The position numbers and the translations under genes are program-made. A model generated the notes under the pieces. The model was not told where the DNA came from, ran no database searches, and saw only the letters and a list, made by a program, of their open reading frames with translations. This document shows, one piece after another, positions 6,274-12,256 of a stretch of DNA of 12,567 nt. Numbering within the stretch: position 1 is the first letter of the stretch; the number at the start of each line of letters is the position of its first letter. The DNA is from Nocardioidaceae bacterium (GTDB lineage Bacteria; Actinomycetota; Actinomycetes; Propionibacteriales; Nocardioidaceae), in NCBI GenBank assembly GCA_013696365.1, contig JACCYS010000255.1, positions 1 to 12,567 on the forward strand. Direction: 5' to 3'.

Positions 6274-7227
6274 ATGCGACCTGTCGTACGTCCCGGCGCC
6301 GCAGTGCTTCGCCGCGATCGGACCAGCCTCCAGATCGGCGTCGAGCCTGGCCGCGCAGTCGTCCTTGCCGACTCCGCTGGCCTCCGCGAACTGCTTGGCC
6401 GCCTGGACGGGTTGCACACCCGTGACACCGTGCTCAAGGCCTGCGCTGATCGCAAGCTCGCGGCGGACACGCTCGAGCGGCTGGTGTTTGCCGGGGTGGT
6501 GGTGGATGCCGACCTGATTCGTTGCGCCCCGGCGCCCAGCGAGTTGGCGCACCTGCTGGGTCACCACAGCGGTCAACGCGCCAACCGGGAGGTACGTGCA
6601 CGCGCCGCCGCCACGGTCGGGCTGGTCGCAGCCGACGGTGACGGCTGCGAACTGCTGGTCATCATCGGTGAGCTTCTCGTCGGCTCGGGGGTGGGTCGCC
6701 TGATGGCCAGCGACGAGGTGGCGGGAAGGGTGCGACGTCGAGATGCCTCTGCCTGGCGGCACACGCTGCCAGCACAGAACCCACCACCGGAGGTGGCGGT
6801 CCTAGTCGGGTCACCGGTGACCGGCCCGGACACCGAGGCCCTGGTCGCGGCGGGGATCCCCCATCTAGCCCTGTCCCTGGTCGATGGGATTGCGGCAGTC
6901 GGCCCGTTCGTGCAGCCCGGCGCCACAGCGTGCGTCGCCTGTGTGGACGAGACGCTGGCCCGCCGTGATCCCGCCTGGCCGGTGTTGGTGGATCAGCTGC
7001 GCCCCGCGAACCGACAACCTGCCGTCTCCACCGACGTGTCTCAACCGCGCAATCGGGTGCTTGAGGCTGCCGTGTCCGCCCTGGCTGTTCGCGAGCTGTT
7101 GGCACACCTGGCTGGCTCGACCGTGCTCACCGTCGGGGCGAGTCTGCGTCTCGACGCCAGCCTGGTGCAACAGGTCGTCCACCGATGGACACTGCACCCG
7201 GCGTGCGGGTGCAGCCTGCTTGCGTGA
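6274..7227 (+). CDS. Orphan ThiF/TOMM-cyclodehydratase-like protein (Rv3196 type)
   Basis: The 317-residue protein resembles the E1-like/cyclodehydratase family (bacteriocin cyclodehydratase domain) that binds precursor peptides in azole-peptide pathways. The N-terminal part (1-85, beginning RPVVRPGAAVLRRD) looks like the winged-helix peptide-binding segment. A degenerate Rossmann-like part follows (115-150, ADGDGCELLVIIGELLVGSGVGRL), and then a C-terminal half with CVACVDETLARRDPAWPVL (C220, C223) and HPACGC (C311, C313), likely zinc ligands. The usual GxGxxG nucleotide loop is not intact (ADGDGC), so adenylating activity is doubtful. No azole-peptide precursor, YcaO or dehydrogenase gene is near. 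It is followed 23 nt later by the ABC1 kinase-like gene, a pairing also recalled from mycobacteria. No ribosome binding site precedes ATG 6274; the mRNA may be leaderless. Confidence 0.8.
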   Translation: MRPVVRPGAAVLRRDRTSLQIGVEPGRAVVLADSAGLRELLGRLDGLHTRDTVLKACADRKLAADTLERLVFAGVVVDADLIRCAPAPSELAHLLGHHSGQRANREVRARAAATVGLVAADGDGCELLVIIGELLVGSGVGRLMASDEVAGRVRRRDASAWRHTLPAQNPPPEVAVLVGSPVTGPDTEALVAAGIPHLALSLVDGIAAVGPFVQPGATACVACVDETLARRDPAWPVLVDQLRPANRQPAVSTDVSQPRNRVLEAAVSALAVRELLAHLAGSTVLTVGASLRLDASLVQQVVHRWTLHPACGCSLLA

Positions 7228-7250
7228 CTGTCTCGGGGGACAATGACCGT

Positions 7251-8654
7251 ATGACCCCGCCGACGGATGCCGCCGACACGCACGACGACACCCGGGCCAG
7301 CCGCTCCGACAGCGCACGAAGCGAGGCCACGGCCAGTTCCCGACCGCTACCCAGCAGAGCTGCGGCACGCACCGTGCGGTTGGCGAGCCTGCCGCTGGGT
7401 TATGCCGGCCGGGCCACCCTCGGGCTCGGCAAGCGGCTAGCGGGCCGGCCGGCCGAGGCGGTGCTCAGCGAGGTGCAGGTGCGCACCGCCGAGCAGTTGT
7501 TCGCAGTCCTCGGCGAGCTCAAGGGTGGTGCCATGAAGTTCGGCCAGGCATTGTCGGTATTTGAGGCGGCCCTACCCGACGAGCTGGCCGGGCCGTACCG
7601 AGAGACGTTGACCAAACTGCAGGATGCGGCACCGCCGATGGACGCCGCGCAGGTCAATCAGATGCTCGCCGCCGAGCTTGGCCCCGGCTGGCGGGACAAC
7701 TTCCGCCAGTTCGACGCCGACCCGACCGCCGCGGCGTCGATCGGGCAGGTGCACCGCGGGGTTTGGTCCGACGGGCGGGAGGTTGCGGTCAAGGTGCAGT
7801 ATCCCGGCGCCGGCCAGGCGCTTCGCGCCGACCTACGTCAGATCGAGCGCGCCGCCCGGCTGTTCTCCGGCTTGTTTCCCAACATCGACGTCAAAGGACT
7901 GGTCAACGAACTGCAGGAGCGGGTGTCCGAAGAGCTCGACTATCGCCTGGAGGCCGAGGCACAAACGGCTTTTCACGAGGCCTTCATCGACGACCCGGAC
8001 GTCACGGTGCCGGCGGTGGTGCACTTTTCTGAGCGGGTGCTGGTGAGCACCTGGCTCGACAGCACGGGGTCGCTCGCCCGGCTGATGGCCGAGGGTGACC
8101 AAAGCCAACGCGACCAGTTCGGCACGGCCTACGTTCGCTTCCTCTTCTCCGGTCCGCGGCGCACCGGCATGCTGCACGCCGACCCCCACCCGGGCAACTT
8201 TCGGATCATGCCTGACGGGCGACTTGGTGTTGTCGACTTCGGCGCGGTCGCGCGGCTCGGCCCCGAGGGCCTCCCCCGCGACGTCGGCCGGTTGGTGCGG
8301 CGCGCCACCGACGGCGACTGGGACGCGGTGTTGGAGGGTCTGCGGACCGAGGGCTTCGTCAAGCCAGGTGTGGACATCGACCTGCAGGTGCTTCGCGACT
8401 ACCTACAACCGTTCGTGGAGCCCGCCGCCGTCGAGACGTTCAAGTTCTCCCGTGAATGGCTGCGCGCTCAGGCCTCTCGTTTCGACTCCCCTCGCAAGGA
8501 GGCTTTCGTGACAGCCACCCGGCTCAACCTGCCACCGCACTACCTGTTGCTGCATCGCGTCTGGAGCGGCGGGGTGGGAGTGCTGTGCCAGCTTGGGGCC
8601 GAGGCAAACTTCAGGTCGATCCTCGATGAGGCGCTGCCTGGCTTCGGCGACTGA
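7251..8654 (+). CDS. ABC1/AarF (UbiB-type) kinase-like protein (Rv3197 type)
   Basis: The 467-residue protein has the atypical kinase motifs of the ABC1/ADCK/UbiB family in order: KGGAMKFGQ (K91-Q99, the KxGQ motif), the Ala-rich nucleotide loop AAASIGQVH (160-168), the VAVKVQYPG lysine (K181), ELDYRLEA (about 228-235), HADPHPGNF (309-317) and VVDFGAVARLG (D329, F330, G331). The N-terminal 45 residues are polar and probably disordered. Members bind ATP; in other bacteria they support isoprenoid quinone metabolism, but the actinobacterial paralogue's substrate is unknown. No transmembrane segment is obvious. The ATG at 7251 is the only sensible start, because an ATG at 7243 in another frame meets a stop at once. 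GGGGGA lies 13 nt upstream, farther than usual. It is probably cotranscribed with the cyclodehydratase-like gene and is convergent with the whiB7 unit. Confidence 0.93.
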   Translation: MTPPTDAADTHDDTRASRSDSARSEATASSRPLPSRAAARTVRLASLPLGYAGRATLGLGKRLAGRPAEAVLSEVQVRTAEQLFAVLGELKGGAMKFGQALSVFEAALPDELAGPYRETLTKLQDAAPPMDAAQVNQMLAAELGPGWRDNFRQFDADPTAAASIGQVHRGVWSDGREVAVKVQYPGAGQALRADLRQIERAARLFSGLFPNIDVKGLVNELQERVSEELDYRLEAEAQTAFHEAFIDDPDVTVPAVVHFSERVLVSTWLDSTGSLARLMAEGDQSQRDQFGTAYVRFLFSGPRRTGMLHADPHPGNFRIMPDGRLGVVDFGAVARLGPEGLPRDVGRLVRRATDGDWDAVLEGLRTEGFVKPGVDIDLQVLRDYLQPFVEPAAVETFKFSREWLRAQASRFDSPRKEAFVTATRLNLPPHYLLLHRVWSGGVGVLCQLGAEANFRSILDEALPGFGD

Positions 8655-8672
8655 CCGAGACCCCCAGACGAC

Positions 8673-8710
8673 CATGTGATCGGGACCCCGGCGCGGGTCC
8701 CGATCACATG
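8673..8710. terminator. Bidirectional hairpin terminator between aarF-like gene and whiB7 operon
   Basis: A perfect inverted repeat has arms CATGTGATCGGGACCC and GGGTCCCGATCACATG (16 bp each) and a 6-nt loop. It lies 18 nt after the kinase-like stop and 29 nt after the stop of the small gene on the other strand. Neither side has a T-run, as is common for actinobacterial terminators, so intrinsic strength is uncertain. Confidence 0.8.
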
Positions 8711-8734
8711 ACTGGCTACCGGACTGGCTACCGG
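8711..8734. repeat. Two tandem 12-bp direct repeats
   Basis: ACTGGCTACCGG occurs twice head to tail (8711-8722, 8723-8734), followed by a partial GCTGG. It sits directly beside the terminator hairpin and ends before the stop of the 54-residue ORF. No function is evident. Confidence 0.7.
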
Positions 8735-8739
8735 GCTGG

Positions 8740-8904
8740 TCACAGCATGCGTGCCAGATGCAGCCGTGCCCGCATGGCGTTGCGCTCCGCCCTGCGGGCC
8801 AGCCGCTGAGCAAGCGCCAACTCGTTTCCGCGCCGCCGCTCGGCGGCCGTTGCCAGCAGTTGACGCTGATGGGCTCGCGCCAGCTCCTCGTTCAACAGGT
8901 ACAT
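8740..8904 (-). CDS. Small basic helical protein (54 aa) downstream of whiB7, unknown function
   Basis: The protein is 54 residues, starting MYLLNEELARAHQRQ. It is rich in Arg, Ala and Leu and has no Cys, Pro or hydrophobic anchor; it is predicted to be almost wholly alpha-helical and strongly basic. The C-terminal half (LALAQRLARRAERNAMRARL) looks like an amphipathic or nucleic acid-binding helix. The ATG at 8904 has AAGGAAG six bases upstream. It begins 29 nt after the whiB7 stop on the same strand and ends before the shared terminator, so it is probably in the whiB7 transcript and induced with it. I do not recognise a named family; similar short helical proteins seem frequent in actinomycetes. 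Longer in-frame starts lie inside whiB7 and lack support. Confidence 0.7.
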   Translation of the reverse strand: MYLLNEELARAHQRQLLATAAERRRGNELALAQRLARRAERNAMRARLHLARML

Positions 8905-8933
8905 GATGCACTTCCTTCGATATCGGTCGGTGT

Positions 8934-9239
8934 TCACGCCGCGGTCCGGTCGAGCCGGTCCGCCTTGCGCGGGCGGCCCCGGGGCCGCTTGCGTGGGATG
9001 ACTGCCCCCTGCTCGAACAGCTCGCCACCCCACACACCCCAGGGCTCGCGCCGCTGCAACGCTCCCTGCAGGCAGGCCTGACGGGCGGGGCATCCCCGAC
9101 AGAGCGACTTGGCGCTTTCGACGTCGGTCGGGGTCTCGGCGAAGAACAGCTCGGGATCGTTGACCCGGCAGGGCAAGGCACGCTCGTCGACGTCCTCGCC
9201 CGTGCCGACCACGAGCGGCTCGAGGACGTTGGTGCTCAT
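8934..9239 (-). CDS. whiB7: WhiB7 iron-sulfur transcription factor (intrinsic antibiotic resistance regulator)
   Basis: The 101-residue protein has the four cluster-binding cysteines C24, C47, C50 and C56 in the WhiB spacing CxxC-x5-C, the turn EPWGVWGGE (65-73), and the C-terminal AT-hook KRPRGRPRK (84-92) that distinguishes WhiB7 from other WhiB proteins. WhiB7 holds a [4Fe-4S] cluster, binds the primary sigma factor and activates genes for resistance to ribosome-targeting antibiotics by gripping AT-rich DNA just upstream of the -35. The ATG at 9239 has GGAGG seven bases upstream. It is preceded by a roughly 455-nt leader with an upstream ORF and attenuator, and by a promoter with a WhiB7-type AT-rich site, so autoregulation is likely. 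It sits between the aarF-like gene and uvrD2, the same place as in mycobacteria. Confidence 0.97.
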   Translation of the reverse strand: MSTNVLEPLVVGTGEDVDERALPCRVNDPELFFAETPTDVESAKSLCRGCPARQACLQGALQRREPWGVWGGELFEQGAVIPRKRPRGRPRKADRLDRTAA

Positions 9240-9300
9240 CGGGTCACCTCCATGTGACGGGTCATCTCGGCGGGGTGGTCACCCCGGGTGCGGCGGTAGG

Positions 9301-9344
9301 CAAACAAAAAGGCCGCGGAATCCGATTTTCGGATTCCGCGGCCT
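9301..9344 (-). terminator. Intrinsic terminator/attenuator in the whiB7 leader
   Basis: Read on the minus strand, a perfect 16-bp stem (AGGCCGCGGAATCCGA paired with its complement) with a 3-nt loop is followed by TTTTTGTTTG. It is the only textbook intrinsic terminator in the window. It lies 22 nt after the uORF stop and about 60 nt before the whiB7 start, exactly where an attenuator should be. Confidence 0.93.
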
Positions 9345-9387
9345 GGAGAGCGCCGTCCTGGTGACGTCAGAACGGTGGACTCCAGGC
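9341..9387 (-). promoter_or_regulatory. Candidate antiterminator pairing in the whiB7 leader
   Basis: On the minus strand GCCTGGAG (9387-9380, within the last codons of the uORF) is exactly complementary to CTCCAGGC (9348-9341), whose last four bases are the first bases of the terminator's 5' arm. Pairing would disturb the base of the terminator. A ribosome finishing the uORF would cover the upstream copy, linking translation to termination. This is inferred from complementarity only. Confidence 0.5.
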
Positions 9388-9627
9388 ATCGGGATCCCAG
9401 AAGTTGTCATCGGTGGCGCGGGTCATCAGCGGCCTGCGGGCAAAGTCGGCGCAGGTGCCAGCGACTGTGTGCATAGCGATCCCCTGGTCGGTGCCCCGGA
9501 TGGGCGCGACCGGGTGCCGCCGGACCCTCGACACGAGCTCAGCGCTCTCGGCGATGCCGGAGGCATCCGGCAGCATCCAGGGGCGCAGGCTCGAGACCGA
9601 GGTCGTGGCATACTTGGTGGAGAACAT
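9367..9627 (-). CDS. Upstream ORF (leader peptide) of whiB7
   Basis: An 86-codon frame starts at ATG 9627, which has the strongest ribosome binding site in the area (GAGGAGGT, 7 nt upstream), and ends 22 nt before the attenuator. The predicted peptide has no recognisable domain; its C-terminus is distinctive and aromatic/proline-rich (DDNFWDPDAWSPPF). In characterised actinomycetes whiB7 expression is controlled by translation of a leader uORF, and this frame is in the right place. An internal ATG at 9474, with AGGGGA upstream, would give a 35-residue peptide with the same end and is a realistic alternative. In-frame starts at 9750 and 9699 lie upstream of the predicted transcription start. 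The uORF is likely; its exact start is not certain. Confidence 0.62.
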   Translation of the reverse strand: MFSTKYATTSVSSLRPWMLPDASGIAESAELVSRVRRHPVAPIRGTDQGIAMHTVAGTCADFARRPLMTRATDDNFWDPDAWSPPF

Positions 9628-9700
9628 CGCGGGCACCTCCTCACCTGTGGGTGGGCTCATCTGCATGGCTCGGCTGTCTGCGGCGCAGTCAGCGGTCATG

Positions 9701-9741
9701 AGAGTACGCCGGTGCCGAGCGCGGGCGCAACGCATTAAAAA
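9701..9741 (-). promoter_or_regulatory. whiB7 promoter with WhiB7-type AT-rich site
   Basis: On the minus strand: TTTTTAA (9741-9735), 4 nt, -35 TTGCGC (9730-9725), an 18-nt spacer, -10 TACTCT (9706-9701). Transcription would begin near 9694. An AT-rich tract 3-4 bp upstream of the -35 is the recognised mark of WhiB7-activated promoters. It stands out in this GC-rich DNA and starts only 20 nt after the uvrD2 stop. Confidence 0.85.
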
Positions 9742-9761
9742 GGACGGCATCTCGAGGCACC

Positions 9762-11858
9762 TCAGTGCGGTGCCGCATTGTCTGCGCGGTCGCCGAGCAG
9801 GTCCAGCAGCTCGCCGCCGTAGCGGGCCAGTTTGACCGACCCGACGCCGGGAATCCGTGCCAGCCCAGCGGTGTCACTCGGCAGCTCCTCGGCAAGGGCA
9901 ACCAGGGTCGCATCGGTGAGGACGCAGTACGCCGGGACCTTCTGCTCGGCCGCCTGGTCGCGACGCCACGCACGCAGCCGTTCGAACAGCGACTCGTCGT
10001 AGGTCGGCGGGCAGCTGTCGCAGCGCCCGATGCTGGCCCGGGCCGAGGTGAGCGGTTGATCGCATACCCGGCAGCGTCGCACCGAGGCGGTACGACTGCG
10101 CCCGCCGGAGCGGGCTCTGCGACCGGCACCGGAGACTGCCCGACCCGGGGGGTCGATGACACCGTCCAGAAAACGGGTCGGCCCACGGCTGCCCCTCCCC
10201 CCGGGGGTCCGGCTCGCGGCCCAGGTGACGAGCAGGTCGCGCCTGGCCCTGGTCACGCCGACGTAGAAGAGCCTGCGCTCCTCTTCGACCGCGGCCGGTG
10301 TGTCCGCGTGCACGATCGGCATCGCCCCCTCGTGCATGCCGGCCAGCGCGACCACGGTCCACTCCAGCCCCTTGGCGGAGTGCAGGGTGGAGATCGTGAC
10401 ACCTCCAGCGACCGGCGCATCCTGGACATGGGCGCGCCGGTCGAGCTCGGCCACCAGCTGCGCCAGATCGGGCGCGCCGGTTGTGGCCATCTCCTCGGCC
10501 ACGGTCACCAGCGCATGCAGGGACTCCCAGCGGTCGCGCTGAGACCCAGCCCCGGCAGGAGGCTCGCGGGTTTGGTTCATCGACCCGAGCACCGCCAGCG
10601 TCTGGTCCACCAATCCCTGATCGGCTGGCTCGTCGGCGCCCGCCCGGGCCTGTCCCCGCAGCAGGGTGATGGCCTGGCGAACCTCGGGTCGCTCAAAGAA
10701 GCGGTCGGCTCCGCGCATCGTGTAGGCCAATCCCGCTGACGAGAAGGCATCCTCGTACGCCCGCGTCTGCGCGTTGATGCGCACCAGCACCGCCATCTCG
10801 GACAGCGGCACGCCGGCCCGGTGCCGGCGCTGCAGCTCGGCTGCCACCCAATCCGCCTCGGCGACCTCGTCGTCGTGCCCCCGCAGCAGCACCTCCGGTC
10901 CGGGTAGTTGCTCCGCTCGCAGCACAACGCCCTGGCTGGCCGCGCCCGTTGCACCCGAGATCGTGTTGGCCAGGGTCACCACCTGTGGGGTAGAGCGGTA
11001 GTTGCGCACCAGCTCGAGGCGCCGGGCGCCGACGAACCGTTTCCCGAAGCCGGCGAGGTGGGCGGTGGAGGCGCCGGCGAACGTGTAGATGGTCTGCCAG
11101 GGGTCGCCAACCACGCAGATGTCGTCGCGATTGCCGAGCCAGCGCTGCAGCAACGCCACCTGGACAGGACTGACATCTTGGTACTCGTCCACCACGAACC
11201 AGCGGTACTGCTTGCGCACCAGTTCAGCCACCCGGTCGTCCTCGTCCAACAGCGCCACTGCGACCAGCAGCAGGTCCTCCATATCGAGGCGGCCACGGTC
11301 CCGCTTGACCTGCTCGTAGGCAGCGAAGACCTGGGCCAGTGTTGCGGGATCGGTGCCGGCGACCACCCGACCGGCAGCCCCCGCCAACCGGACATAGTCG
11401 TCGGGGCGAACGTTGCTGACCTTCGCCCACTCAATCTCACCTGCCACGTCCCGCAACAGCCCTTGACTTGTGGGCAGCCCGCAGCTGCGGGCCGCCTCGC
11501 CGAGGAACGGCAGCTTGGACACGGCCAGCTCGGGCAGCTCTCCGCCGTACACCTTCGGCCAGAAGTATCGGGCCTGGCGCAGCGCGGCCGAGTGAAAGGT
11601 GCGCGCCTGCGCACCATCGGCGCCAAGCGCTGCCAACCGGGAGCGCATCTCACCGGCCGCCCGAGCGGTGAAGGTGACGGCCAACACCTGGTGCGGGACG
11701 TACGTCTGGGTCGCCACCCCGTAGGCGATCCGGTGCGTTATCGCCCGGGTCTTGCCCGTACCGGCACCAGCCACCACGCACAACGGACCAGTGAGGCTGG
11801 TGGCCACCTCGCGCTGCTCGGGATCGAGGGCGTCGAGCAGGCGGTCAGCGGCACTCAC
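9762..11858 (-). CDS. uvrD2: UvrD2 family ATP-dependent DNA helicase (SF1, with HRDC domain)
   Basis: The 698-residue protein is an SF1A 3'-5' DNA helicase. Motifs in order: AGAGTGKT Walker A (30-37), VLAVTFTARAAGEMRSRL (58-75), VVDEYQD (222-228), GDPWQTIYTFAGAS (251-264), LVRNYRS (283-289), STLHSAKGLEW (490-500) and EEERRLFYVGVTRARR (525-540). A tetracysteine zinc module follows (C596, C599, C613, C616), then a C-terminal HRDC domain (about 621-695). This architecture and a length near 700 residues identify UvrD2 rather than UvrD1/PcrA. The mycobacterial enzyme acts in DNA repair and is essential. The GTG at 11858 is chosen because GGAGG lies 8 nt upstream and the following sequence matches the family start. 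The frame is open upstream to 12293, but that would run through mrx1. A TACAGT -10 lies at 11963-11958. Confidence 0.96.
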   Translation of the reverse strand: MSAADRLLDALDPEQREVATSLTGPLCVVAGAGTGKTRAITHRIAYGVATQTYVPHQVLAVTFTARAAGEMRSRLAALGADGAQARTFHSAALRQARYFWPKVYGGELPELAVSKLPFLGEAARSCGLPTSQGLLRDVAGEIEWAKVSNVRPDDYVRLAGAAGRVVAGTDPATLAQVFAAYEQVKRDRGRLDMEDLLLVAVALLDEDDRVAELVRKQYRWFVVDEYQDVSPVQVALLQRWLGNRDDICVVGDPWQTIYTFAGASTAHLAGFGKRFVGARRLELVRNYRSTPQVVTLANTISGATGAASQGVVLRAEQLPGPEVLLRGHDDEVAEADWVAAELQRRHRAGVPLSEMAVLVRINAQTRAYEDAFSSAGLAYTMRGADRFFERPEVRQAITLLRGQARAGADEPADQGLVDQTLAVLGSMNQTREPPAGAGSQRDRWESLHALVTVAEEMATTGAPDLAQLVAELDRRAHVQDAPVAGGVTISTLHSAKGLEWTVVALAGMHEGAMPIVHADTPAAVEEERRLFYVGVTRARRDLLVTWAASRTPGGRGSRGPTRFLDGVIDPPGRAVSGAGRRARSGGRSRTASVRRCRVCDQPLTSARASIGRCDSCPPTYDESLFERLRAWRRDQAAEQKVPAYCVLTDATLVALAEELPSDTAGLARIPGVGSVKLARYGGELLDLLGDRADNAAPH

Positions 11859-11918
11859 GCGAACAGCCTCCGGGCTCTGGGCGTTGGTCGGCGGATGGGT
11901 TCGCTCGTCGCCCCGGCT

Positions 11919-11944
11919 GGAATACCGCCGGTACGGGTCGAGTT
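11919..11944 (+). promoter_or_regulatory. SigR/SigH-type thiol-stress promoter for mrx1
   Basis: GGAAT (11919-11923), exactly 18 nt, then GTT (11942-11944). This is a full match to the consensus of SigR in Streptomyces and SigH in mycobacteria and corynebacteria. Transcription would start near 11951, leaving about 45 nt of leader before the mrx1 ATG. It is the only copy noticed in an intergenic region. Confidence 0.8.
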
Positions 11945-11957
11945 CTGAGTCAGGGTC

Positions 11958-11963
11958 ACTGTA
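11958..11963 (-). promoter_or_regulatory. Candidate -10 (TACAGT) for uvrD2
   Basis: TACAGT on the minus strand, with TTCGGT 17 nt upstream as a weak -35. It lies about 95 nt before the uvrD2 GTG and overlaps the transcribed leader of the divergent mrx1 unit. Confidence 0.35.
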
Positions 11964-11996
11964 GGACCCGCTGTGGACACACCGAAGGGACAGCCG

Positions 11997-12248
11997 ATGA
12001 CGGCCCAGTTCACGATGTACTCGACGCCGTGGTGCGGCTATTGCCACCGGCTCAAGAGCCAGCTCGGGCGTGCAGGCATTGTGTTCGACATGGTCGACAT
12101 TGAGCAGGACCCGGCTGCCGTCACGATTGTCGAGCGGGCCAACAACGGCAGCCAAACCGTCCCCACCTTGGTGTTCTCCGATGGCACCGCGCTGACCAAT
12201 CCGTCGGTCGCCGAGGTCAAGGCGCAACTGGCAGCGCAGACAGGCTGA
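11997..12248 (+). CDS. mrx1: Mycoredoxin (Mrx1), glutaredoxin-like mycothiol-dependent reductase
   Basis: The 83-residue protein has a thioredoxin fold with the active site CGYC (C13, C16) in STPWCGYCHRLK, the cis-proline motif TVPT (54-57) and the C-terminal SDGTALTNPS of actinobacterial mycoredoxins. Mycoredoxin reduces protein-mycothiol mixed disulfides in the cytoplasm using mycothiol, mycothione reductase and NADPH. Length and motifs match M. tuberculosis Rv3198A (84 residues). The ATG at 11997 follows GAAGGGA by six bases; the in-frame GTG at 11973 lacks a ribosome binding site. An exact SigR/SigH promoter consensus lies upstream, fitting control by thiol oxidation. It is divergent from uvrD2 and convergent with nudC, with 8 bp between stops. 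Confidence 0.95.
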   Translation: MTAQFTMYSTPWCGYCHRLKSQLGRAGIVFDMVDIEQDPAAVTIVERANNGSQTVPTLVFSDGTALTNPSVAEVKAQLAAQTG

Positions 12249-12256
12249 ACCAGCAG

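Noticed and set aside
8905..9093. N-terminal extension of the 54-residue protein to 9093
   Set aside because: It would overlap the conserved cysteine and AT-hook part of whiB7 in another frame; the ATG at 8904 has its own ribosome binding site.
9628..9750. Longer start of the whiB7 leader frame at 9750 or 9699 (up to 127 codons)
   Set aside because: These starts lie within or upstream of the predicted promoter (-10 at 9701-9706, start near 9694) and would not be in the transcript; the ATG at 9627 has the strong ribosome binding site.
10908..11948. Long open frame antisense to uvrD2
   Set aside because: Its product lacks recognisable motifs, it is antisense to invariant helicase motifs, and long antisense frames are expected in GC-rich coding DNA.
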